A DNA stretch of 64,000 nt from Candidatus Vesicomyosocius okutanii (GCF_000010405.1 NC_009465.1:744001-808000); one strand, 5' to 3'; shown: positions 44,001 to 53,700, numbered from the stretch's first letter. The notes: a model not told the origin generated them from the sequence alone. Translations and numbers: made by a program.

Positions 44001-45221
44001 TTACAAGCGTGAAACACCACTTGAAACAGCAACATCAAATACTGCTTTAGGCACTACCTCAATCAATCTTGGATCAAAAGGTTTAGGAATAATATAATCC
44101 TTACCAAATGTCATGTACTTTGTACTATAAGCCTTTAAAACACTATTTGGTACTTCTAATTTTGCTAAATCTTTAAGTGCATAAACTGCTGCTATTTTCA
44201 TCTTTAAATTAATCTCACTAGCTTTTGCATCTAATGCACCTCTGAAAATAAAAGGAAAACCTAATACATTATTAACTTGATTTGGATAATCACTTCGACC
44301 TGTTGCCATGATTAAATCATCACGCACCGAATTAGCATCTTTAGGAGAAATTTCAGGATCTGGATTCGACAAAGCAAACACAATAGGCCTATCTGCCATT
44401 GACTTAATCATCTGTTTTGATACTAAGTTAGCAACAGCAACACCAATAAATACATCCGCACCCTGCATAACATCTGTTAAGGTTTTTTTATCTGTCTTCG
44501 TACCATATTGAGCTTTAACTTGACTAACATTCTCCATATCTTTAGAAATAACACCTCCACTATCAACTAATAAAATATTATCCTTTGACAAGCCCAATTC
44601 ACATAATAAATCCAAAGTAGCAATTCCTGCTGAACCAGCACCTAAACAAACTAATTGAATTGTTTCAATGTCTTTATTTTGAATTTCAAGTGAATTTAAC
44701 AATCCTGCTGCAATAATAATAGCTGTTCCATGTTGATCATCATGAAAAACAGGAATATCTAGCATTTCAATTAACCGCTTTTCAATTTCAAAACAACGAG
44801 GTGCTGAAATATCTTCAAGGTTAATACCGCCAAATGTTGGAGCAATGTTCTTAACTGTTTGTACAAAATCATCTACATCTTGAGTATCAATCTCAATATC
44901 AAATACATCAATATCTGCAAAATGTTTAAACAATACTGCTTTACCTTCCATAACAGGTTTAGATGCCAATGGACCAACATTTCCAAGTCCTAAAACTGCT
45001 GAACCATCAGAAATAACAGCAACCAAATTACGTTTAATAGTAAAGTCATAAACCTTATTTGCATCTTGTGCAATTTCACGAACAGGAATAGCGACACCAG
45101 GTGTATATGCTAAGCTAAGATCTTCACATGTTGTTAATGATTTATGTGATGAAACGATGATTTTTCCTGGACGATTACCTTTGTGATATTCTAGCGCTAA
45201 TTTATGAAATTTTGAACTCAT
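44001..45221 (-). CDS. NAD(P)-dependent malic enzyme, short form
   Basis: Malic enzyme decarboxylates malate to pyruvate with NAD(P) reduction. Motifs: [44 protein letters not shown], and a Rossmann loop [15 protein letters not shown]. The 406-residue protein ends after the malic domain; it lacks the C-terminal phosphotransacetylase-like domain of enteric MaeB. It runs toward the tRNA-tuf promoter. Confidence 0.94.
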   Translation of the reverse strand: MSSKFHKLALEYHKGNRPGKIIVSSHKSLTTCEDLSLAYTPGVAIPVREIAQDANKVYDFTIKRNLVAVISDGSAVLGLGNVGPLASKPVMEGKAVLFKHFADIDVFDIEIDTQDVDDFVQTVKNIAPTFGGINLEDISAPRCFEIEKRLIEMLDIPVFHDDQHGTAIIIAAGLLNSLEIQNKDIETIQLVCLGAGSAGIATLDLLCELGLSKDNILLVDSGGVISKDMENVSQVKAQYGTKTDKKTLTDVMQGADVFIGVAVANLVSKQMIKSMADRPIVFALSNPDPEISPKDANSVRDDLIMATGRSDYPNQVNNVLGFPFIFRGALDAKASEINLKMKIAAVYALKDLAKLEVPNSVLKAYSTKYMTFGKDYIIPKPFDPRLIEVVPKAVFDVAVSSGVSRL

Positions 45222-45720
45222 TACATAGTTTTTTAGATTAAATTAATGTTGTCATTATCCAATAATCTTGTTCACATCTTATAATATTTTATATATAATA
45301 TGTCATAGGATATAAAGATATTAACAATACCTATAATTTAAAGATGAAACATTAGAAAAATCCACGCCTATTAAATCAATAATAATTTGCTAAAAAATTA
45401 AGAAATTTTTCTAAACTACCTTGATAAGACGTATAAATCCATGCCATAAGATGGATTTTATAAAATCCCTAACATTAACATATCATTATAACTATGAGCA
45501 ATATAATAGTTATTTTTAGCAACAAGCTTAAGACCAATACCAAGATATCTAGATCAAAATTCATTACTTATTGTTGGGATACAGTATTTTTACCTGCTTA
45601 GGTAAGCTTATTTTTAACAAGAAAAATAAGATTCCTAAGCACTTTCATACTATTTTATTAATGAATAATAAAATATATTAGAATCAAAAATGACAAAATT
45701 TCAGTTTCTAGAAAGATAAT
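45222..45720. other. Gene-free region between hinT and the malic enzyme gene
   Basis: 499 AT-rich bases with no reading frame recognised. Two hairpins are visible: AAATCCAT/ATGGATTT (45435-45458) and the larger structure at 45596-45640. It probably holds the hinT transcript end and the malic enzyme promoter. Confidence 0.55.
45596..45640. terminator. Compound hairpin downstream of hinT
   Basis: An outer stem GCTTAGG (45596-45602)/CCTAAGC (45634-45640) encloses an inner stem CTTATTTTT (45607-45615)/AAAAATAAG (45622-45630), 16 bp in total. It lies 80 bases past the hinT stop. The lack of a trailing T-run leaves its role open. Confidence 0.45.
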
Positions 45721-46059
45721 CTATCCTGGTGGCCAAGTTAGTACCCGTCCGCCCAAACAATGAAGGTGAATATGATAAACTGTTTGTCCACCTTGTTTAT
45801 TACAATTCATCACCACACGATAACCCTTGTCAGCAAAACCAAGATCTTGAGTAATATCACTTGCTATTAATATTAACTTTCCTAATAACTTCTCATCATT
45901 AGTATTATTTAAAGTTTTAATATGTGTTTTTGGAATTACTAAAAAATGGTATGGTGCTCGTGGTTTGATATCATAAAATGCAAGAACATCTTCATCTTCA
46001 TAGATCTTATTAACTGAAATATCTCCATTAATTATTGTACAAAATAAACAATCAGTCAT
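45721..46059 (-). CDS. hinT: HIT-family nucleoside phosphoramidase HinT
   Basis: HinT hydrolyses adenosine phosphoramidates and aminoacyl-adenylates. The catalytic histidine triad reads YHIHLHCLGG near the C terminus. The N-terminal CLFCTIINGDI has the CxxC zinc-type motif seen in many members. 112 residues is typical. No operon partner; gene-free DNA lies on both sides. Confidence 0.94.
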   Translation of the reverse strand: MTDCLFCTIINGDISVNKIYEDEDVLAFYDIKPRAPYHFLVIPKTHIKTLNNTNDEKLLGKLILIASDITQDLGFADKGYRVVMNCNKQGGQTVYHIHLHCLGGRVLTWPPG

Positions 46060-46562
46060 AGCCCCCCAAATAAAGATTGAAATAAGTAAATTTAAGCGTA
46101 ATAATGGTAAGTTTACTTCAATCAGTAATCATTAACCTTGCTGATTTAACTATATCTGACATACCTACCTAAAAACACTACAACATTATAAATATACCAG
46201 TAATGGATAATTGGAAATCTTTACAAGAGCACTATTGGTATGGCAAAAAAAATCAATAGAAAAAAATACGTTGATAATGATTGTTTCTTCCATCATCAAT
46301 GGCTGGAATTATATTCCAAATAATAATAAACTCTATATAACTTGTTTAGATTATGATCCATTGTCAATCTGAGCCATAGAGAGTTAACCAAACTTTATGG
46401 GTTCAATACCCCCTAAAATCAAGCGTCAAATATTAAAATTTAATTGAAATATTCTTATATATAGCTATTAAATTAAAAACCACTATTCTTAAATATATTA
46501 ACTCTAATATATTTATATCCGTCATCTTTATAGAGTAACAATACCTAATAATTCTACAAAGT
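46060..46562. other. Gene-free region with traces of a frameshifted short frame
   Basis: 503 bases without an intact gene. An 11-bp inverted repeat (46084-46118) lies just upstream of hinT. On the plus strand two short frames meet at an eight-A run (46245-46252): one from ATG 46203, the other from ATG 46240 ending at 46323. Together they read like a piece of protein of about 40 residues rich in Trp, His and Tyr, possibly a decayed gene. Confidence 0.45.
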
Positions 46563-47690
46563 TTACCGATATTGACGCAAATACCGCCAACCAAAAATCT
46601 GTTTAGCATAATGCATCAAACGACAACTTGGTAACATTAACCCACCTTTGAGTGTCCGGGATATATACATACCTTTATTATTTGAATCAACAATACACAT
46701 CAACTCAATCTTAAAGGTATGACTAGTAGGCTTATCATCCAAAACAGCCAGTACATTCTTAGCAGCAGCGACAGCTTGTAAATCTGCCATATGTGCTTGC
46801 TTAGGCATCCAATCTGGTCCTGGAAAAGAACCTGAATCTCCTACAACAAATATATTTTCAGCGCCTTTAACTTGACAAAACTTATCCGCTTTAAGTAAAC
46901 CACCTTTACTACGTTCAAGTTCAGTACTGTCAAACCAATGATTACCAGTCATCCCTGGCATAAATAAAATCAAATCTGCAATAAACTCACCACCCTCAGT
47001 AATGACCTTATTAATCTCAAAAGACTTTATTTTATGACCAAGATGAGTTTTAATATTACGCTTTTTCATCTCACTTAGTAAGCTTATCACTGCTTTTTCA
47101 CCCAAACGAGCGCCTGGTTTCTCTGTAGGAGTAAAAAAAGTTAAATTAAATTTATCACGTCGACCTTCTCGTCGTAATTGTGTATCCAAACCAAACAAAA
47201 ATTCAAACATCGGACCACCACGTATCGCGCTTAATTCATTAGGATTAGCAGCAAAACCAATAGCAATATTACCACTATCCATAACTTGAATTCTATCACG
47301 TATCTGTTCGACAGCACTCACTCCATCACATGGCGTAATAGCATGCTCAATACCAGATAATTTCTTAATAAACCGCCCACCTGATGCTATAATAAGCGCA
47401 TCATTTTCATACTCACCTACTGAAGTAATCACAGTTCTAGCACGGTTTTCCAAGCCTATGACTTTACCAGAAATATGACGAATATTCATTCGTTTAAAAA
47501 AACTATTAAGCGGAATAACAATATCTTTTTTATTAGCTATACCTGATGGTATCCAAATCAAACTTGGCATATAAACAAACTCTGCCTTAGGCGATATTAA
47601 GGTAATTTGTGTGTGTTTATCGTTTTTTCTAAGAGTTCTGACAGCTGTTAATCCTGCAAATCCTGACCCAATAATCGTGATTTTATTCAT
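46563..47690 (-). CDS. FAD-dependent oxidoreductase related to sulfide:quinone reductases
   Basis: The 375-residue flavoprotein has an FAD-binding GSGFAGLTAVRTL motif, a mid-chain ASGG motif, and a C-terminal GDSGSFPGP box with the hydrophobic tail usual in membrane-associated SQR/FccB/Ndh2 enzymes. Cysteines lie at about 121, 272, 332 and 346. Those near 121 and 332 align in position with two of the three SQR cysteines, but nothing corresponds to the middle catalytic one near 160. It may therefore be an SQR-like enzyme with altered chemistry or another sulfide/quinone flavoprotein. It overlaps the upstream 79-residue gene by eight bases. Confidence 0.75.
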   Translation of the reverse strand: MNKITIIGSGFAGLTAVRTLRKNDKHTQITLISPKAEFVYMPSLIWIPSGIANKKDIVIPLNSFFKRMNIRHISGKVIGLENRARTVITSVGEYENDALIIASGGRFIKKLSGIEHAITPCDGVSAVEQIRDRIQVMDSGNIAIGFAANPNELSAIRGGPMFEFLFGLDTQLRREGRRDKFNLTFFTPTEKPGARLGEKAVISLLSEMKKRNIKTHLGHKIKSFEINKVITEGGEFIADLILFMPGMTGNHWFDSTELERSKGGLLKADKFCQVKGAENIFVVGDSGSFPGPDWMPKQAHMADLQAVAAAKNVLAVLDDKPTSHTFKIELMCIVDSNNKGMYISRTLKGGLMLPSCRLMHYAKQIFGWRYLRQYR

Positions 47691-47922
47691 TGTTACTTTC
47701 TTCTAATAATTTTTCCAATTCACTTTGTAATTCATCGTATAAATTTTGCAATTCATACAATATGGTTTCGCTAACCATCTCATCAATTGAGACAATTTCA
47801 CCTTGTACAGAACCAAACATACTATCTTGTTTATATTCGAACTCTATACCCGCCTTTCTTAAATGGTTTTTAAATTTATTTGATAACTTAGCATCAAAAA
47901 ATATATAATCTAACATATTCAT
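47683..47922 (-). CDS. Conserved small protein coupled to the flavoprotein
   Basis: A 79-residue acidic protein starting MNMLDYIFFDAKL, with a C-terminal helix rich in Glu and Leu (NLYDELQSELEKLLEE). No membrane segment or cysteines. I recall similar small proteins of unknown function in other sulfur-oxidising gammaproteobacteria beginning with LDYIFFD. It overlaps the following oxidoreductase by eight bases, so the two are translated together and may interact. Function unknown. Confidence 0.75.
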   Translation of the reverse strand: MNMLDYIFFDAKLSNKFKNHLRKAGIEFEYKQDSMFGSVQGEIVSIDEMVSETILYELQNLYDELQSELEKLLEESNNE

Positions 47923-47949
47923 TATTTATTAACAGTTAAAGGTATTTTA

Positions 47950-48531
47950 ATGCTTAACAAAGATACACTGGACACTTTATTTCGTCATGCAAGAAGTCAT
48001 AATGGCTGGTTGAAGCAAGATGTGTCTAAAACACAATTTCATCAAATTTATGAGTTGATGAAATTTGCTCCTACTGCAACTAACAACTGCCCTGTACGCA
48101 TTACTTTTATTAAATCACATACCGCTAAACAACGTTTAAAGCCACATCTTAATGAAGGTAATATTGATAAAAGCATGAACGCACCAGCTATTGCTATTAT
48201 TAGCTATGACACAGAATTTTACAAAAAATTGTCATTTTTATTTCCCCATACTAACGCCAAAAGTTGGTATGAAGGCAAACCTGAAAAAATAAAATTAGCA
48301 GGAAGTATAAACGCCACTTTACAAGGTGCTTATTTTATCATGGCAACCCGTGCTATTGGGCTAGATTGTGGGCCAATAGGTGGATTCAATAAAGAAACCC
48401 TAGACGATGATTTTTTTACAGATGGTAAAACAAAATCTATTTTCTTATGTGGAATTGGCCATGGTGATCATAATAAAATTTTCCCGAGATTGCCACGTTT
48501 AAGTTTTGACGAAGCATGCAAAATTATTTAA
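47950..48531 (+). CDS. Nitroreductase-family protein, RutE-like
   Basis: The 193-residue protein matches the RutE/malonic semialdehyde reductase branch of FMN nitroreductases. Similar stretches are HNGW near the N terminus, MKFAPTATNNCPVRITFIKS, LFPHTNAKSWYEG, GLDCGPIGGFN and the C-terminal LPRLSFDEA. The rut uracil pathway is not seen, so the true substrate is uncertain. AAAGG lies eight bases before the ATG. It diverges from the small flavoprotein partner gene 27 bases away. Confidence 0.88.
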   Translation: MLNKDTLDTLFRHARSHNGWLKQDVSKTQFHQIYELMKFAPTATNNCPVRITFIKSHTAKQRLKPHLNEGNIDKSMNAPAIAIISYDTEFYKKLSFLFPHTNAKSWYEGKPEKIKLAGSINATLQGAYFIMATRAIGLDCGPIGGFNKETLDDDFFTDGKTKSIFLCGIGHGDHNKIFPRLPRLSFDEACKII

Positions 48532-48669
48532 ACACTCTTTACTCCATACAATAGAGTAACATTTTATGTTATTTACAAAAAAATTTAGTAAATTCTTAAA
48601 AAGAATAATTATGTATACAACTTATAAGTCTTTATAAAGTGTATCATCTAACGTTAATTCAGACTCAAC

Positions 48670-48711
48670 AAAAAATAACATAGTAAACTAATTTAGTTTA
48701 CTAAATGTTAT
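48670..48711 (-). terminator. Intrinsic terminator of the persulfide dioxygenase operon
   Basis: On the minus strand TAGTAAACTA pairs exactly with TAGTTTACTA around a three-base loop (48681-48703). An outer six pairs (ATAACA/TGTTAT) add to it, and a T-rich tail (TTATTTTTTG) follows. The stop codon of the 82-residue gene lies inside the stem. Confidence 0.75.
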
Positions 48712-48949
48712 ACATTTCTAAAATATAATACAAAATTATACCTTCAGATGATCTAGATGGGCCTAATACTTTTGCAGCATACAGATTCTTACTAGAATCC
48801 GATTTTTCTATAGCGACATCTAAATCTTTAACCACTTCCACATTATTAGCTGGTACACGTTCACGCTTAATTCTTGGAATTCTAATCACAGCAAATACTT
48901 CCTTAACAATGTTAATACTTGGATGTGGGTCTATTGAATAACCCTTCAT
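48701..48949 (-). CDS. Unknown 82-residue protein downstream of persulfide dioxygenase
   Basis: Not recognised. Start taken at the ATG giving MKGYSIDPHPSINIV, with GAG eight bases upstream; an in-frame TTG is five codons earlier. The protein is basic, without cysteines or membrane helices. It has a Val/Ile-rich middle (FAVIRIPRIKRERVP) and a distinctive end (VLGPSRSSEGIILYYILEMY). It starts 15 bases after the dioxygenase stop and its own stop is buried in the shared terminator, so it is the second gene of a two-gene operon. The link suggests a role in persulfide or glutathione metabolism, as inference only. Confidence 0.65.
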   Translation of the reverse strand: MKGYSIDPHPSINIVKEVFAVIRIPRIKRERVPANNVEVVKDLDVAIEKSDSSKNLYAAKVLGPSRSSEGIILYYILEMYNI

Positions 48950-48964
48950 GATGTTTACTCTCAA

Positions 48965-49663
48965 TTATAATTTTTTAGCGCCGCAATCTTGATTAGCAGG
49001 TACTGCAACATGGATTTTCTTAGGTAAATCCAATTTAATTTTATTTACTCTAGAAACAAATATTTGTTTATCTACATTTAAACCAATCATCTCGTTGAAT
49101 TGTTTTTCTTCCCAGATTGAACTCATCGTTCTTCCTTCGTAATCATGAGCAGGATAAACTAAGGTTTCATCAGGTAAGGTAAATATTTTTTGAATAGAAT
49201 CATATAATTTTTCCGCCGAACCGCCTTGAAAATCACATCTACCACAACTTCTAATCAATAATGTATCGCCTGTAAAAACCTGATTACCTACCACGTAAGA
49301 CATACAACCATTCGTATGCCCTGGAGTTGTCATAGCACTCAAAGTATAAACACCAAATGATAAAATATCACCATCATTAAGCAAAATATCCGCACACATA
49401 ATCTCGTTAACCGAACCTAGTACGATTTTAGCCTGAGTAAAGTACCGCTTTAGAAGATAAGAACTAGTAATGTGATCAGCATGCACGTGTGTTTCAATAA
49501 TATATTTAAGATTCAGGCCCAACTCTCTAATAAAGGCAATATCTCTTTGCATGGTTTCATCCACTGCATCAATGATAATAGCATCCAAAGTTTTCATATC
49601 GGCCAAAAGGTATGTGTAAGTTGAACTAGTTTTCTCAAATAAAGGACGTAATAATAAACTCAT
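48965..49663 (-). CDS. ETHE1-type persulfide dioxygenase (metallo-beta-lactamase fold)
   Basis: The enzyme oxidises glutathione persulfide to sulfite and glutathione with a mononuclear iron. Metal ligands are visible in THVHADHITSS, TPGHTNGCMSY and PAHDYEGRTMSS. GDTLLIRSCGRCDFQGGS is diagnostic of the ETHE1/Blh group rather than glyoxalase II. 232 residues is standard. In a sulfide-consuming cell it would act downstream of sulfide:quinone reductase, giving sulfite. Confidence 0.93.
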   Translation of the reverse strand: MSLLLRPLFEKTSSTYTYLLADMKTLDAIIIDAVDETMQRDIAFIRELGLNLKYIIETHVHADHITSSYLLKRYFTQAKIVLGSVNEIMCADILLNDGDILSFGVYTLSAMTTPGHTNGCMSYVVGNQVFTGDTLLIRSCGRCDFQGGSAEKLYDSIQKIFTLPDETLVYPAHDYEGRTMSSIWEEKQFNEMIGLNVDKQIFVSRVNKIKLDLPKKIHVAVPANQDCGAKKL

Positions 49664-49943
49664 GGTAATACCTTTTTAAATTGTTTAATAATAACACTAG
49701 TAAGCACCAGACTTAATATAAGTTCTAAAAAATCAAACTCTGCTACTACTAGTGAGACTGTAAAGACTACTTACTCTATAGCAGGAGACCACCTGGCAAA
49801 ATTAAACATCCTTGATCCTTTAAAAGCTCCAATCGCTTAATTCCTTAATATTTTGTAAAATAATAGCATATATATAACTTTTTTTCAAATTTTTTCCATA
49901 TAATTAACGCTTGAGATCCAAAAATACAGAGATATATATATAT

Positions 49944-50687
49944 TTAAGACATCTCTAATACATCTTTCATTGAATAAATACAACCTTTATTAGAGGGCAC
50001 TTTAGCCAACCACTCTGCTGCACGAATTGCACCAAGTGCAAATGTCATTCTTGATGAAGCCTTATGGGTAATTTCCACACGCTCACCTTGCATAAAAAAA
50101 CTCACTGTATGCTCACCCACCACGTCACCACCACGAATTGTAGAAAACCCAATTATATTCCTATCTCTTATCTGTTTAATACCTTTTCGCCCATAAACAG
50201 CACACGTTTTTAGGTCTCTACCCAATGTATCAGCAATCACTTCGCCCATCTTTAATGCAGTGCCGCTAGGTGCGTCCGCCTTAAAACGATGATGCATTTC
50301 AACAATTTCAATATCGCTATCTTCCCCTATTACTTTTGCTGCTATTTCCAACAGTTTTAAAGATAAATTAACACCTACACTCATATTAGGTGCAAATACA
50401 ATAGGTATATTTTTCGCAAGACTAGTTAATTGATTGAATTCATCATCATTAAAGCCTGTCGTACCAATAACCATTTTCTTGCCAGCCTTAGCACAAATTG
50501 ATAGGTAACCAAGTGTAGCTGCTGGATAAGTAAAATCAATTAACACATCAAAATTATCTAAATAATTAGTTAAGTTATTATTTTGATCAATCTTAATAAC
50601 TAATTTAATGCTATTTGATTGTTCGATTGCTTCAATAATTGCCTGACCCATTCTACCGTTACTACCTGATACTGCTATTTTTAGCAT
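49944..50687 (-). CDS. dapB: 4-hydroxy-tetrahydrodipicolinate reductase
   Basis: DapB reduces the cyclic intermediate of lysine/diaminopimelate synthesis with NAD(P)H. Rossmann motif [10 protein letters not shown] at the N terminus, then VIGTTGF, and the substrate loop [16 protein letters not shown] with catalytic His and Lys. 247 residues, slightly shorter than E. coli (273). Isolated gene on the minus strand. Confidence 0.96.
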   Translation of the reverse strand: MLKIAVSGSNGRMGQAIIEAIEQSNSIKLVIKIDQNNNLTNYLDNFDVLIDFTYPAATLGYLSICAKAGKKMVIGTTGFNDDEFNQLTSLAKNIPIVFAPNMSVGVNLSLKLLEIAAKVIGEDSDIEIVEMHHRFKADAPSGTALKMGEVIADTLGRDLKTCAVYGRKGIKQIRDRNIIGFSTIRGGDVVGEHTVSFFMQGERVEITHKASSRMTFALGAIRAAEWLAKVPSNKGCIYSMKDVLEMS

Positions 50688-50836
50688 TTGTTATTCCTTT
50701 AAATGAATTCACAATCATATAATGAGAATTAATATATACTCATAAGTTAATATTGGAAATATTAGTATTCTATCGAATAGGTTGTTATAATATCTTGGCA
50801 TAATTTCAATTAATACCACATCTAAAGAATTAAATT

Positions 50837-51670
50837 CTACAAACTGTCTTCTAAAAAACCATGTTTCTTAGTAACAGCGTCTAGTTCCTGCAAGGTTTTA
50901 AGTAATTCATCTATTTTGTCAATCGGCACCATATTTGGACCATCACTGAACGCTTCATTAGGGTTGGGATGGGTCTCCATAAAAAATCCTGATACACCTA
51001 CTCCTATAGCTGCTCTAGCAACTACGGGCACCATCTCCCTCTGCCCTCCTGAGGTTAATCCATTACCACCAGGCTGTTGCACTGAATGGGTTGCATCAAA
51101 TACTATCGGACAACCTGTTGAACGCATAGTAGATAAACCACGCATATCAGAAATCAAAGTATTATAGCCAAATGAAGTACCACGTTCACAAATAGTAATT
51201 AACCTATTACCTGTTTCATAGGCCTTATTCACAACATTTCCTATATCCCATGGTGCTTGAAATTGGCCTTTTTTGATATTCACAGGAATACCTTGTTTAC
51301 ACACATTTTGAATAAAATTGGTTTGACGCACTAAAAAAGCAGGGGTTTGCATCATATCTACAACAGATGCTACCTCACTTAGCGGGGTATCCTCATGCAC
51401 ATCGGTTAATACTGGCACACCAACTTCATCCTTCACCTTTTGCAAAATACGCAAACCTTCCTTAACACCCAAACCTCTAAAGCTATTGGTGCTGGTTCGA
51501 TTAGCCTTATCATATGAAGACTTATAAATAAAATTAATACCTAAATCCTCAGTAACTCTTTTTAAATAAGTGGCAGTTTCCAAAGCTAATGCTTCGGATT
51601 CAATAACACAGGGACCTGCAATCAAGAAAAATGGATGATTAATACCTACTTCAAAATCTAACAATTTCAT
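50837..51670 (-). CDS. kdsA: 3-deoxy-8-phosphooctulonate synthase (KDO-8-P synthase)
   Basis: KdsA condenses arabinose-5-phosphate with PEP to form KDO-8-P for lipopolysaccharide. Motifs: [40 protein letters not shown] and [17 protein letters not shown]. 277 residues, normal. Not adjacent to kdsB, which lies about 8 kb away in this window. Confidence 0.97.
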   Translation of the reverse strand: MKLLDFEVGINHPFFLIAGPCVIESEALALETATYLKRVTEDLGINFIYKSSYDKANRTSTNSFRGLGVKEGLRILQKVKDEVGVPVLTDVHEDTPLSEVASVVDMMQTPAFLVRQTNFIQNVCKQGIPVNIKKGQFQAPWDIGNVVNKAYETGNRLITICERGTSFGYNTLISDMRGLSTMRSTGCPIVFDATHSVQQPGGNGLTSGGQREMVPVVARAAIGVGVSGFFMETHPNPNEAFSDGPNMVPIDKIDELLKTLQELDAVTKKHGFLEDSL

Positions 51671-51874
51671 GACTTATAGTTTATACAAAAAATCAACGTT
51701 TATTATATAGTTAGACTACTATATTAAACATTATTTGATAAAAATAGTAAAAACTAAATTTTCACTCATAATATACCTATTACATAATAATGTAAGAAAA
51801 AAGATCTAATTTAATAAATTTTTCTAATTTTTATCTAAACCATACTTCTGTTTCATCGTTTAAAATAGTAATTT

Positions 51875-52681
51875 ATGATGAATACACCTGATATTTTAAA
51901 GAAAATTATTGCACGTAAAAAAGTTGAAATTGCAGAATGTAAAAATAATATTCCAGAAAACCAGATGCTGGATGTTGCGTATAAAAACCATAATACAAAT
52001 AACTTTTACCAAGCATTGAAAGATAAAGTAGATACAAAGCAAAATGCCATTATTGCAGAAATCAAAAAAGCATCTCCTTCTAAAGGTGTGTTACGTGAAA
52101 ATTTCAACCCTGTTGAAATAGCCGAAAGCTACGAAAAATCAGGTGCAACTTGCTTATCAGTTGTAACCAATAAAGACTTCTTCCAAGGGAACAATCAACA
52201 CTTAATTGATGTATGCGAAGCAATATCAATACCCATCTTACACAAAGAATTTATTATAGACTCTTATCAGATTTACGAATCTAGAACCTTAGGTGCTGAT
52301 TGTATTTTACTAATTGCCGCTTGCCTAAATGATCAACAAATAGAAGACTTTACAATGCAAGCCATTAACATTAATATGGATGTTTTGATTGAGATACACA
52401 ATATAGAAGAATTAGAACGTACATTGCAATTGCGCCTGCCAATGATTGGTGTTAATAATAGAAACTTACACACCTTTGATGTTTCCTTAGAAACAACTAT
52501 TGAACTGATGAAAGAAATCAAAGAAGATACTTTGATTATTACTGAAAGCGGTATCCTAACTTCAAATGATGTTGCTTTTATGAATAAGCATAATATTTAC
52601 AGCTTTTTGGTTGGCGAAGCGTTTATGCGTCAAGATAATCCAGGAAAAGCACTACAGAAAATTTTTGGAAAGAATAAATGA
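51875..52681 (+). CDS. trpC: Indole-3-glycerol phosphate synthase
   Basis: TrpC closes the indole ring in tryptophan synthesis. A TIM barrel with IIAEIKKASPSKGVL (catalytic Lys), LSVVTNKDFFQG, LHKEFIIDSYQI, GVNNRNLHTF and the C-terminal phosphate loop ESGI. At 268 residues it is the monofunctional form, without a fused TrpF. Two ATGs are adjacent; the first is used. The stop overlaps the next gene by four bases. Confidence 0.96.
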   Translation: MMNTPDILKKIIARKKVEIAECKNNIPENQMLDVAYKNHNTNNFYQALKDKVDTKQNAIIAEIKKASPSKGVLRENFNPVEIAESYEKSGATCLSVVTNKDFFQGNNQHLIDVCEAISIPILHKEFIIDSYQIYESRTLGADCILLIAACLNDQQIEDFTMQAININMDVLIEIHNIEELERTLQLRLPMIGVNNRNLHTFDVSLETTIELMKEIKEDTLIITESGILTSNDVAFMNKHNIYSFLVGEAFMRQDNPGKALQKIFGKNK

Positions 52682-53091
52682 ATACAACGGTTAAATGGAT
52701 TAATGACATGATGATAGTTGGCGAATCAGATAGTGGTCACGCCATAGTAATGGATGGCCCTCAAAACTTAGGTGGAAAGAATCTAGGTATCCGCCCGATG
52801 GAAATGTTACTACTTGGCATAGGTGGCTGCACAACTATTGATGTGATATCAACACTGAAAAAAATGTGCCAAGAAGTACATACTTTTCGTGCTGAAATCT
52901 CATCAGAACGTGCTAAAGAACATCCAAAAATATTCACTAAAATTCACATTCATTTTGCCATTAAAGGAGTTAATTTAAATGATAAAAAAGTTAGTAAAGC
53001 AGTCAATTTATCTACTAATAAATATTGTTCTGCTTTAATTATACTTGGAAAATCTGCTACTATAACACATGATTTTAAAATTCATAAATAA
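52678..53091 (+). CDS. OsmC-family protein (YhfA-like)
   Basis: The 137-residue product belongs to the OsmC/Ohr fold of thiol-dependent peroxidases. The two redox cysteines are in GIGGCTTIDVI and NKYCSALI. The IRPMEMLLLGIGGC stretch and overall length match the YhfA subgroup rather than Ohr. It is translationally coupled to trpC (ATGA overlap), an arrangement without an obvious metabolic reason. Confidence 0.9.
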   Translation: MNTTVKWINDMMIVGESDSGHAIVMDGPQNLGGKNLGIRPMEMLLLGIGGCTTIDVISTLKKMCQEVHTFRAEISSERAKEHPKIFTKIHIHFAIKGVNLNDKKVSKAVNLSTNKYCSALIILGKSATITHDFKIHK

Positions 53092-53144
53092 TCTATGTAA
53101 TTAGCTCATCAAAATTACTGACAACATTGATAGACTATCTACTT

Positions 53145-53175
53145 TAGCCATTTAAAATATGGCTATATTTTCTTT
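53145..53175 (+). terminator. Candidate terminator of trpC and the OsmC-like gene
   Basis: TAGCCAT (53145-53151) pairs with ATGGCTA (53159-53165) around seven bases. TATTTTCTTT follows. Confidence 0.5.
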
Positions 53176-53454
53176 ATGGAGTTAGGAATCTACTGAATTA
53201 TCCAAGACTCTAAAAATAATGACAGACCTTTAATCCTATTTAGACAATTTTATATCTACATCTTCTTAATAATTTGTACAAACGATGTTATTGAGTTCAC
53301 TAAAGCAATACCATACGGGGTAAAAGATCAACTTCTATTTCTTTTATACTAAGAGCACCTCCAAAAAAAAATAAAAAGCAGTAGAATGTCAAAAAAAGTA
53401 ATTCTAGGTAGGAAAATTCTACAAGACAAACTACAATCAGTTTATATCTTTTTT

Positions 53455-53512
53455 ACAAAGTAATAACATTAAGCGTTTTAAAAATAGTGAGTAGTATTTT
53501 TTCTAGTATTTA
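53455..53512 (+). repeat. Long inverted repeat, left arm
   Basis: 58 bases matching the reverse complement of 54771-54828 at 56 positions. The core contains AAGCGTTTTAAAAATAGTGA. Weaker similarity (about 19 of 25) continues outward on the tRNA side. The pair brackets tRNA-Ser and thiG. Confidence 0.9.
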
Positions 53513-53571
53513 AAAAAATAACATAGAGGTGACTGAAAGAAGTTCTATATAAATATAGTTTCTAATCATAT

Positions 53572-53600
53572 TTCAAATTATTATTTCTTAGGCGTATAAT
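53572..53600 (+). promoter_or_regulatory. Sigma-70 promoter of tRNA-Ser
   Basis: TTCAAA (53572-53577), a 17-base spacer and a perfect TATAAT (53595-53600), ten bases before the tRNA. Confidence 0.65.
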
Positions 53601-53610
53601 CTATCTCTTC

Positions 53611-53700
53611 GGAGAGTTGGCCGAGTTGGCTGAAGGCGCGCCCCTGCTAAGGGTGTATAGGGTTTATCCCCTATCGAGGGTTCGAACCCCTCACTCTCCG
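53611..53700 (+). tRNA. tRNA-Ser (GCT)
   Basis: A 90-base class II tRNA: acceptor GGAGAGT/ACTCTCC, anticodon loop CTGCTAA (GCT), long variable arm, T arm GAGGGTTCGAACCCCTC. The CCA end is not encoded (CTA follows). Confidence 0.96.

Larger units (their letters stand above)
53092..53610. other. Gene-free region between the OsmC-like gene and tRNA-Ser
   Basis: 519 bases. It contains a terminator-like hairpin just after the OsmC-like gene, the left arm of a long inverted repeat (53455-53512) and the tRNA-Ser promoter. A 27-codon open tail near 53265-53350 could be a gene remnant but is not identifiable. Confidence 0.55.

Noticed and set aside
49664-49943. A less AT-rich patch near 49776-49800 considered as an SRP RNA or riboswitch
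   Set aside because: It lacks the GGAAGGAAGCAGC core of SRP RNA and any riboswitch consensus I know.
53265-53350. 27-codon open tail before tRNA-Ser as a gene remnant
   Set aside because: Too short and without recognisable similarity.
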